Assembly (NCBI RefSeq): GCF_002999335.1
Contig: NW_020312036.1
Location: forward strand, 1 to 64,000
Source: Cyclospora cayetanensis
Taxonomy: Eukaryota; Apicomplexa; Conoidasida; Eucoccidiorida; Eimeriidae
Direction: 5' to 3'
DNA: 64,000 nucleotides
In this document: positions 55,576 through 64,000 of the stretch, in pieces
How positions within the stretch are numbered: the stretch's first letter is position 1
How the letters are laid out: every line of letters begins with the position of its first letter
Notes under the pieces: model-generated
Databases searched by the model: none
What the model was told of the DNA's origin: nothing
What the model saw: only the letters and a program-made list of their open reading frames with translations
Position numbers and translations under genes: made by a program

Positions 55576-58500
55576 CTGCAAGGACAGAGAAGCGCAAAGC
55601 AACACGGCAAAGAGCACTAGGTGAAACAATGAAAGCAAAAAGGAACACCACGTGAATCAAACGGAAGGCCAATATACTCCGTAATAGGAAGGTGGAAGAA
55701 CATCCTGTAACAACAGAAGGAACGAAGACATACTGAGTCATCTTGACTGGCGCTGGCAAGGAAGGACGGAGAGCGAAGGTGCAGGGGTCCAAATATCCGG
55801 GAGATCATACGAGCGAAAAAATGAGAGTCGGCTTTCCTTGCGATTGTCTTTAAGCGTCAAGGGTTCCCCCCGCGAAGCCGGGGAGTGTCCGTCAACTTTC
55901 ATGTGGGGCGGGAGGGTTTAGTGCCTGTCCGGAGCACAGGGCCTCTGGCAAATCGATATTAGCCATGCCAATTATGGATAGCTATTGTAAATACACATTA
56001 ACACGGTGCATTAGGTTGTTCATCTCGAAAGCAAGCCAGATTTATTGAAAAGCTGTTCTGTAAACGGTGTTCCCACCCAAAATAGCGCGTTTAAAGGCGC
56101 ACTCACGCAGTGCACCCAAGGCTGTGCTTCCCCACTTTTCTCCCTCGCAAAGCTTCCAAATTCAAATAAAATATAAGTACTCTCTTTTCCTTCGAATTAT
56201 GGAAGGTCTCCGTCACTTCACTAAATATTGGTGAATGACAGGCGCCATCATGTAGGCCTCAAGATAACTAATGCCCCACGATGCAGAAAGGCAGGAAAGA
56301 CACACGATATTTTGGGGGCTTTCCTCAGACTTCTCTGCACAAGACTTCTTAGGAAAAAATGGTTTCGACGGCTTGGGTGTGGCTAGATCGTGTGTGTTGC
56401 AGGACAGAAATGTGGCACTGTTGGTGCTCGGGCTGCCCGAGTAGCAGGCGAATACACGTAGCACTTTCTGCTACACTACTTTGTTAACTACAAACAAAGA
56501 GCTTATCAGCTTTTTGGTGAGGCTGTTCGCATACCTCAGCTTTAAAAGCGTAGCGGCAGCTCAGTATAATACAGAGCAGTGCTCCGTGCATGTGCGCTAG
56601 GTGCAAATGCCTTGTTTGCTTTGCGGGTCCAGTTACACGTTACCTAGCTGACCCTCTCTCCATGTGTTGGAACCCTGAGGAACGCGTGCGGGGTATGAAA
56701 GCAGTTCTTCTTTAAAAGTACTCAATACATTCTACAGAGTTTGTATTGACTCTGGAGTACAGACCTTTGAGGGGGCGTTCCAGCCAGTGGCACCTCTTAG
56801 CTCGATGCAGCTGCTCCCCTTCATTCACTTCCTGTGGAGATATTGGGATGTCAGGATTCTCTACACAAGTTGTCTCGTTTGAGCCAATTTGTTTCGCAAT
56901 TCAGTATTTTAGTTTGTTGACAACAACCTGGGAAACCGCACCCTATGTCAATGCAAGCTGACGGCGGCGCAACGCCTGCTGGGGTGCACACAGCCCCGAC
57001 TGCAAGCGCATATGAACGCATTAGCTCCACAGCTGTAAGAAAGGCATGACTTGTCAGCCGCTGACAAGCTTATGGATGCGTCAAGTAGGGAATGCCGATC
57101 AAGAAGGAATGGGGGCCGTGTTTGTGAGCAAATATTTTAAGATTTTATCGGCCAACTATAAAAGTATATCGCTTTGTACCCCTTAGTTGGAGGAAAACGG
57201 GTTATCCTAGCGGCATATTTATTGGGGGTAGAAGCTTTTTAACGGTGGCTCTGCTCTTTTAGAGGAAATAATCTGCCTGCAGGAACTGCTACAACCCAAG
57301 CCTTCTTCTAAGCCCTTACTCATTGGTTGTCGCCGAGACCAGCAAAATAGCAAGCTGTGGGAAAACTGAGGGATGAGGCAGGGAATTTAGCAATATATCT
57401 GCACGTCAATATGCGTAAAACTTTGGCCCGCACGAACCACAACGAGACGAACACATTCTTACTCAATGATTTTCTCAGGTCAACCAGAAAGGCCGCAGAA
57501 GGTGGCAGCAAAATGGGAAGCGACTCAACGATGAATTAACCGATCCTTAATGCTCCGACAAGTGATGGGCTGCTTGGGGCATCAAGAGCAAATGAGCATC
57601 CTTGCTGCGCCTTCCTGCTAAAAAAACAAGCGAAATCAGGGGAGTTTAGACTTATGGGTGTGACAGCTGTTTCACCTGGTCCTAGCCTACAGTCGAAAGC
57701 GACTGAGGAAAAAGCCGGATGGAACCCGCTTGCCTATGCAGCCCCAGGTAGCCCCAACAACACACTTCCTTTCACTGAGGGAGATTGACTCATGCCATCC
57801 GGAGCTGCAAGCGCACGCAATTTTATAAGAAACTTTGAACAACCAAATTAGATCTACCAGTTTGCTCGGAAAGCAAAGAAGGCGCATCAGGGAAAGGCAG
57901 CAAACAAAATTTGATATTCTCCGACAAACGAACCTATTGGGAGAGTTCCCTAGGTACACTTTCCTAATTATTTTAGAGCTTGCGGTTGAGCTGATCTCGG
58001 AAGGGGAGCTACAGAGGATGGAGTCGTAATTGGGGACCCCCACAGGTAAGCTCTGTGCTGATGTAAGTCCTCATTAATAGTAGGAAATCACCAGTGGTAT
58101 TTAGCAGTAGGTTTAAAGCGTAACTGTTGCGTGAGACGAGGGTTCAGATGTGCGTTCTGTCTGTTCACTCGTTAAGCGCATTGTCTAAGATTCAGGATTA
58201 GTTGCGGGAGGCAGAACAAAGTGATCAGCAAGTCTGTGGCGAATAAAGCTACTGCAAATTGTATCTGGGTTATTTCTGCATGGCCAGTGACTTATAGACT
58301 GAACCCGCGCAGCGTACATAATCGAAGGTATGCCAATAATGACCCAGAGGAACGCGCACGCTCACGAGTCTGCGCATTGTGGAGGTGGAGTGTTAGGAGG
58401 CGCCAAAAAGAAAATGGTTTGTGGTCTCCTTATTACCACTCATTTCGCTCATGGTGAGAGGGCTTGCGTCAGTACCTCAAACAAGGTGAGGCGGGGCCTC

Positions 58501-59000
58501 CATGCGAATGTCTCGGGGTCACAGAAAGAGAAGACGGTCGTTTTATAAGCATTCATAGCCCTTCTTACTGTATCTGCATGTAGCACTCAATTAAAAATGT
58601 ATTTAGCCGTATTTAAGGAAGAGCTGGAATCGGCAAAATGTGAAGGATGAGTCCGGGAATGTGCTACGTAATGACGAGTTGCCAGCAGTCCGGGAACCCG
58701 CCATTCGTTGGTGCACTGTACTGGGCTAATCATTAGCCTTGCTCCGTGTTATGTTTCACGGTATCTAAATTTCTTACACTATGCTTTTAAAAATGGATGC
58801 CAGGCAGATAATTTGTAGAAAACAAGTAGCAGGAATCGACCAGCGCTTTGGGGCGTAACCTGGTGCTAATGCCAAAAACAAAGAGATGGTAGCGCACATG
58901 CGTTAGCCTTGAAGCTCTTAAAAGGTCAACTGCGAAACAAAAACTTCTGACTATTCGCGAGGTACTTGACAAACTACACTGATCTACAGCCTACCTAACA
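55576..59000. other. Gene-poor, AT-richer stretch; probably retroelement-derived in part
   Basis: It should hold the missing first exon and promoter of HXGPRT at its left end. The rest has short frames on both strands without recognised domains. As it lies 5' of the RT-RNase H-integrase relic on the same strand, parts (57.3-58.5 kb) could be decayed gag or protease sequence, but I see no zinc knuckle or aspartic protease motif. No LTR pair was recognised. Confidence 0.4.
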
Positions 59001-59025
59001 TTTAACTTCACCTTCCAAGGGCCCT

Positions 59026-60840
59026 GTGCACCCATATGACCGCCACGAAACGGCTCTACACACTCCCACCCGCAAACTTGAGTATCCCTATAGGCCGTTT
59101 GGAATTTTAGTGACCAATTCAGACTGCAAAAGCAAGCTTATTGGGACTTTGAATGAGCCTGTGAAGCGTGGCGGAATGGCTGTCTTTATAGACGACGTCT
59201 TATTCTCTAGCCAAAGCTTTAAGATTGCCCACAGCACCAACGGCGTGTGCATCAGTTGTTCGGAGAAGCAAAGCAGTCAGTGGTTTGTGGTAGCAAGCAA
59301 GATTGTTCTCATGACAACGCTTTTCCTCGGATTTCATGTTTTGGCTTCATGAATTGAGCCGCAACTAGCCGAGCTTCTGGCACTTGGGGCGTGGCCTTAA
59401 TCTCAACACACCTGGAAGGACGCCGCAAAGCTCACTAGGCTTGCGTCTTGCTACAAAAATTTTATTCCTCGAATATTTCTTGCTTCTGCTCCTATGACTG
59501 ATCCTCAGAGCAACACGCAGTATTTATGAATTTGGAGAGAGGAGGCTGTTGCAGCATCAAGTACGCTTGTAGGTCACCTCCAAAGTCCTCTGGCACTTGT
59601 GTTACCCCATTATTAGCATTAATTTTTAAACAGCGAATGCTAGAGACGTGGTGGTGCGTACTATGATCTCCCAGAAGGCTAGGTAGTCTCCAATGCACCA
59701 AATTCTTACTTGTCATTTCCATCGCTTAATAAAACTGGCAAAGCCATTCGGTGGGGGAGAAGCAAAATTGAACGCACTGTGGCAGGACGCTTTGAAATAG
59801 CCGAAACTATTTATGTGGGCGCCAGCCTACTTTAGTCAACCGAAAATCATTCTTTTGTGTACCTGAGGGGGAGTTTTCAGGACTTCGATAATCATACAGT
59901 TGTTCACCGGCTTAAACGGTATTTCCTGCAGTGCGAGCTTAGAGTAAAAAACATTACCAATATCACAAACGTGGTCGCCAACGCGCTCTCACGACTCCTC
60001 AGCACTTCATTGTTGTGCACTGTAACCACTCTTATTTGTAATGCTTCGTGACGTTTATCACAATTGCGTGAGTCTTTTCCTTTTGCCATTCTTGCGCCCT
60101 CTAATACTACCAAAATATACAGTAGCAAGGGTGCAGCACTAACAAGCTGGGGATGGCCGCCTGTTGTGGTTTGAAAAAAAGTAAATTTGTCGTTTGCGCA
60201 TTCTGGCTATGCCCAGCACTTCGGCTTTGTGCAAAGCACATGTTCTTGTCCTTTCAAACTATGGTGCAACTCACAGTACGGTACAAAAGCTCTGATGGTC
60301 CTTCAGGAGGTATGGGATGCTCCTCGCGGAAGAGGAGCGTGCACTGTCAGGCCCGGCTTGTCAGCAGGGAAAGCCGTGCTGTCCGTCTGCTTGCAATGTA
60401 CTCCGGTCCTGCTGTTGGACTGCCGGAGGTTAAGAATTAGGATATCATGTACGTCGTTGCCCAAACCTCAGCAAGTATGCCCATTCCATCCCTTAATCCA
60501 GCTGCGTCATGGCTCAGCAGGTAGCTCAATTTTTTTACGCTCATATCGGAAAGTCTCAAGTACTCCCCAGGAGTAACGTTACGGATAGGGAGCTGGCGTT
60601 TGTGCGTTTTGGCTCGTGGCAAGAAGTGCCCAAGTGTAGCGTAGCTCGGTGCAGCTCACGTATGCAACTAATCACCAGCAATCTTTACCACTGTACACTT
60701 CTTTTAATGCAGTCTGCGCAGACCCTTTTACAATTCTCTGTTAGTCCTCAGGTTCGCTTCAACAGTGTTTGCTCAACCCTTTCCCTACAGCTCACAGAAA
60801 CTCTGCTGCTGCTAGCCTTGTGTGCAGAAAAGGGGAGTTA
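59026..60840 (+). mobile_element. Collinear Ty3/gypsy pol relic: RT, RNase H end, integrase core
   Basis: Three signals lie in family order on the plus strand, in broken frames. (1) 59080-59350: YPYRPFGI, then MAVFIDDVLFSSQS (the YIDD box), then LFLGFHV (the FLGH box). (2) 59857-60051: NITNITNVVANALSRL, the RNase H C-terminal box. (3) 60509-60640: AQQVAQFF, then NVTDRELAFVRFGSWQEV, which matches the integrase core SDRD--F---FW. Stops and frame changes separate them, so it cannot make a polyprotein. The order RT-RH-IN separates Ty3/gypsy from Ty1/copia. Chromovirus-like elements are known in Eimeria. I do not see LTRs or a chromodomain. Confidence 0.7.
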
Positions 60841-61734
60841 ATTGCCTTAAGCTGCGTACTCAACGCCTGCCCCTTGGAGCAGCATGCATACGGGCTTGGA
60901 TCACTGAAGGGGGCTCCAACGAGGCTGTCCGCTTCGCGGTAGATCGAGAACTTGCTCCTGAGAGATTCACAAGCTTCCTTTGCATGAATATTCGAGAGTA
61001 GCACCTTGAAAGGGCACTGGAAGACCTAGTGCTAGGCCCCCAAGGGATTTCATAAGGCCGAGGAAAGTAGCAGTTGGGATGAAGCAAACGGTAAATTCTC
61101 TTAAGATTTAGATATATGTCTAAGTACGAGACATTTGAGCTTTTAAATATGAAGAATTAGGGATAAGCATATGTAAATGATTCCCCAGCAGCATGTAGAA
61201 ACCTAAATCCCCCACCGAAGGACGTCTCTTTTTATATACCTTGTGTATGAGCAGAGGCATGTGTCAGCTCCCTACTGTATATATGTGCTGGTTATATACC
61301 TGTTACAATTTGAATAATCAAGGAAAGTCTTATCAATGCCCCACATCTCCGAAAAGGGTGGGGCCTTTAGAGCCCGCCCCAGGGTGATAGCTCAGTCTGG
61401 CCTTTATGCATCCGCTAGTTTGTTTGTCCTTTTTTCCTTCATAAGTTGAATATTATGAAACATTGAGCAGAGATACCCTAGGTCGTGGCCTTCGTTCAAG
61501 CGATTTTTGCACCCTGATGGGGCCCCAGGCATATGGGGGCCCTCTGTGACACTAGGGTACTCATCGACTTCTTCGGCATTACGCGTCCCTACCCCCGCCT
61601 GAGTCTCTGCATCGTCTTGCCTAAACTTCCATTGGAGTTGTGCGTCTCTTCGACTGCCCTCCGGTGAGACACTTCATCCTTTGCCGTGCAGATTGTGGGG
61701 GTGCCCAAGCACGTCAGCCCCTCAGAAGGTCGCC
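60841..61734. other. Interval between the retroelement relic and the RCC1 gene
   Basis: 60.84-61.1 kb may still be retroelement 3' sequence. 61.1-61.35 kb is AT-rich (several tatata stretches). From 61.37 kb the base composition turns GC-rich and GGGCCC motifs reappear, marking the return to a gene-dense segment and the probable promoter of the RCC1 gene. Confidence 0.4.
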
Positions 61735-63345
61735 ATGGCCCTCCCCTCCGCAGCGAAGCACTTGGGCTTTCTCGCCTCGAGGCGAGGGGGAGTCTTGCAG
61801 CAGCAGCGGCTGTGGATTAAGATGGCCTCCTCGTATCCAGCGCCTGCAGCGGCAGTACCGGTGGAAGAAGTCGGGAATCGCGGCAGCAGCAGGTCCTCGC
61901 ACAACACTGGCCGAAGAAACGAACGCGAGACTCTCATTGCTATAGCTGCAACAGGGTTGTCGGCGGCTTTTTTGAGCTGGCAGAGCTGCACTGGGAGGAG
62001 GAGGAGCAACAGCCAAGTTGCCTGTTGCTCCTCCTCCTCTTCCTCTGCCGTGCCGTCGGGTGGTTCTGAAGTGTACGTGTGGGGCGCGAACATTGATGGC
62101 CAGGTGGGGGTGGGTTCTGGCGTGTCGGTGTCTTTGCCAGCACTCCTCTCTACTCTCCCTCTACGTCCCCATGAGACAGTTTCTGCGCTGTCGGGGGGGG
62201 CCCGCCACTCAGCGTGCATCACCTCGGAGGGCAGGGTGTTTTTGTGGGGCAGGGGAGCAGAAGGAGAGGGAGGGGTTCCGTCTGCTGCTGAAGGGCCCAG
62301 GGAGATCGTGCTGCCGCTTCAGGAGGGCGACAAGCCGATCTTGGTTTCCTGCGGCAGCGACTTTTCGTTGGTGGTGACTAGAATGGGCTGTCTGTACACT
62401 TGGGGTAGAAACACACACGGGCAGTGCGGGCGGCCCTCGTCAGAGGGGCCAGCCGAGCAGCGGGGGGGGGCGCGGGGATCGTCTGCTCCCTTCCCGCTCG
62501 AGGGGATCGGCAGTCGGGATGTCTTTGGGGGCCGAGGACGCTCCGTCTCCTCGCTGCCTCCTGGGCAAGTGGGGGGTCAGCTTAGTGGTCGGAAGGTTGT
62601 GGGGGCGTCTTGCGGGGATCGCGTGTGCGCGGCAGTGACGGCGGAGGGGGAGGTCTTCGTGTGGGGCGAGGCGCGTGCAGGGGGCCCCCTTGGGGGCAGG
62701 TCGGAGGGGGGGGCTGCTGCTCCCCACGGGCCCCGGCTGGTGCCCTTGCCTGCCGAGGGGGGGGCGCCTGCATGCGCGGTTGCAGTGGCTTGTGGGGAGA
62801 GCCACTGTGTGGCTTTGAGCGCTAGTGGCCGTGTCTATGCCTGGGGGAGCAATGCTTACGGCCAGCTGGGGTTGGGCGGGGGTGCCCGAACAGTGGAGGG
62901 CCCCCATCTGGTGACTGCCCTTAGGGATCACAAGGTTACCGCCATCGCCTGTGGGGCCCTGCACACCCTGTGCCTCACGGAGCAGGGGAGTGTTTTTGTT
63001 TGGGGATACGGGAAGGACGGCCAGTGCGCGGAGCCGTCGCATTTGGACGTGCCCTTGCCCCTTCAGGTTGCAGTCGAGGGCCCCTCCGGAGGGCCCCTAG
63101 TGGGGCCGTGCACACACATCAGCGGGGGGGAAGGCCACAGCCTCGCAGTCTGTAGCGGGGGAAGGCTTTTTGTGTGGGGACGCGGAAGAGAAGGGCAGCT
63201 AGGTCGGGGAGGTCTCATTGAGAGCCCAGCAGCCTCCCGAGACGTGCCTCTAGAGGTGCTTCTCCCGGGAGGGAAGCGTGTGGTTACTGCTGCGTGTGGC
63301 GGGTGTCACACGATCGCAGCAACGTGCGCACCCGCTAGGGCATAG
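61735..63345 (+). CDS. RCC1-repeat beta-propeller protein with N-terminal membrane segment
   Basis: A single-exon frame of 536 residues; ATG at 61735 in good context (cgccATGg). Seven RCC1-type blades are marked by F/Y-V-WG-N/G---GQ-G cores: VYVWGANIDGQVGVG, VFLWGRGAEGEGG, LYTWGRNTHGQCG, VFVWGEARAGGPLGG, VYAWGSNAYGQLGLG, VFVWGYGKDGQC and LFVWGRGREGQLGRG. Each is followed by a GG/CG-H-S/T element (GGARHSACI, CGESHCVAL, CGALHTLCL, GEGHSLAV, CGGCHTIAA). Before the propeller lie a basic N-terminus and a hydrophobic stretch (LIAIAATGLSAAFLSW). That layout recalls mitochondrial RCC1-like proteins rather than the nuclear Ran exchange factor. Gly- and Pro-rich insertions separate blades 3 to 5. The partner is unknown; propeller identity is secure. 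Confidence 0.85.
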   Translation: MALPSAAKHLGFLASRRGGVLQQQRLWIKMASSYPAPAAAVPVEEVGNRGSSRSSHNTGRRNERETLIAIAATGLSAAFLSWQSCTGRRRSNSQVACCSSSSSSAVPSGGSEVYVWGANIDGQVGVGSGVSVSLPALLSTLPLRPHETVSALSGGARHSACITSEGRVFLWGRGAEGEGGVPSAAEGPREIVLPLQEGDKPILVSCGSDFSLVVTRMGCLYTWGRNTHGQCGRPSSEGPAEQRGGARGSSAPFPLEGIGSRDVFGGRGRSVSSLPPGQVGGQLSGRKVVGASCGDRVCAAVTAEGEVFVWGEARAGGPLGGRSEGGAAAPHGPRLVPLPAEGGAPACAVAVACGESHCVALSASGRVYAWGSNAYGQLGLGGGARTVEGPHLVTALRDHKVTAIACGALHTLCLTEQGSVFVWGYGKDGQCAEPSHLDVPLPLQVAVEGPSGGPLVGPCTHISGGEGHSLAVCSGGRLFVWGRGREGQLGRGGLIESPAASRDVPLEVLLPGGKRVVTAACGGCHTIAATCAPARA

Positions 63346-64000
63346 ACCGCGCGCCGTGTCTCCGCTCGTGCAGCGACTCCGTAGAGGAAATAAACCCCTG
63401 TGACGGGGAAGTGGCGAGCGATGATAGAAAGTGTGTGGCTGTGCACAGGCGCCTCGCACTCTTCTTGCTGCTGTGTTTTATTAGAAACCGAAACAAAAGC
63501 GGAGCCATGTGACCCTCAAAAGCACACTCGAGAGACGGACTCTGATATGTATATATATACATGTATATATCTATATACGTATACATATATACACAATTAA
63601 AAAAGACGCCACCGCACACATCCTTTTTAGCATCGATACAGAGAGGAGGGCCCCTCACCATCCATGAGCACAAGGGTTTCGAAGACCCCTGCTCCTTGTG
63701 CTGACACATCGAGAGGCCCCAGCACTTTGTAGAGTCCAGGCAGGGGGCCCCTTGAAGCAGAGAGTTCGAGCAACCAGTGCAGGCCGGAGTTCTATGTATG
63801 TAGAAAGTATCCTCTGTCCCTCGAGGATTGTCCCCTCCGCCTGACGGGGTCCAGCCCCCTGCCACTCCGGCTGTCGCTCGCTGCACCCCGTAGCTGAGCA
63901 CCTAAAGGCCTTTTAAGGGAGTCTTTGTGCGGAAAGGAGAGGTGGGGCCAACAGTGCCTTTAAAGAATTGGCCCCCTTGACGAAACGGGCAGTTCGCAAG
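63346..64000. other. 3' flank of the RCC1 gene with a TA microsatellite
   Basis: It contains a tatata/catata microsatellite at 63546-63596 and several GGGCCC motifs. Frames on both strands are open across part of it, but none shows a known domain. It may include the 3' end of a minus-strand gene beyond the right edge. Confidence 0.4.

Noticed and set aside
57000..61200. A pair of long terminal repeats around the retroelement relic
   Set aside because: No direct repeat longer than a few tens of bases was visible flanking the pol boxes; a self-alignment is needed to be certain.
1..64000. tRNA or rRNA genes
   Set aside because: I looked for T-arm-like GGTTCGANTCC boxes with a paired acceptor and found none that folds by eye; a dedicated tRNA scan would settle it.

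Overview
The window is nuclear DNA of a coccidian apicomplexan, most likely an Eimeria species. Genes are rich in introns with GT-AG borders. Many proteins carry glutamine, alanine or serine homopolymer runs encoded by CAG/GCA/AGC trinucleotides. Introns are full of microsatellites, and gene-rich stretches alternate with stretches holding only decayed Ty3/gypsy retrotransposon fragments. The gene set also fits: type II NADH dehydrogenase, cathepsin C, HXGPRT, a Vma12-type V-ATPase factor. The organism is inferred from these traits, not from a database search.

Layout. 1-1206 (-): 5' part of a predicted secreted repeat protein that runs off the window. 1.2-7.7 kb: no intact gene; scattered reverse transcriptase and RNase H relics in both orientations. 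9.19-20.83 kb (+): a USP7/HAUSP-like deubiquitinase in about 16 exons. 20.9-23.4 kb: gene-poor, with a copy of a repeat also seen near 7 kb. 23.4-25.9 kb (+): NDH2. 27.4-30.7 kb (-): large helical protein of unknown function. 32.2-37.4 kb (-): condensin II subunit H2 (kleisin). 38.3-40.3 kb (+): ARL2 GTPase, head-to-head with condensin H2. 40.8-42.5 kb (-): M14 zinc carboxypeptidase with an in-frame TAG. 44.2-45.6 kb (-): CPBP/CAAX-type membrane protease. 46.5-49.3 kb (-): cathepsin C in 15 exons. 49.8-51.2 kb (-): small protein resembling an RIIa/DPY-30 segment joined to a SAM-like segment. 52.4-54.1 kb (+): Vma12/TMEM199. 54.8-55.6 kb (-): HXGPRT. 55.7-61.1 kb: gene-poor, with a collinear RT-RNase H-integrase relic. 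61.7-63.3 kb (+): RCC1 beta-propeller protein.

Most genes were assembled by hand: exons were joined where a donor and an acceptor keep the frame and the joined protein matches the family. Cathepsin C, ARL2, NDH2 and the RIIa/SAM gene close without a phase conflict. USP7, condensin H2 and Vma12 each keep one or two unresolved junctions, which are named in their entries. The genes are housekeeping genes of different pathways (ubiquitin removal, mitochondrial electron transport, chromosome condensation, tubulin and vesicle GTPases, lysosome-like proteolysis, V-ATPase assembly, purine salvage). I see no operon-like functional cluster and no convincing new multi-gene system. The most unusual items are the in-frame stop in the carboxypeptidase, the 20-bp intronic minisatellite open in many frames, the dense GGGCCC palindromes confined to the gene-rich parts, the RIIa/SAM protein, and the retroelement relics.
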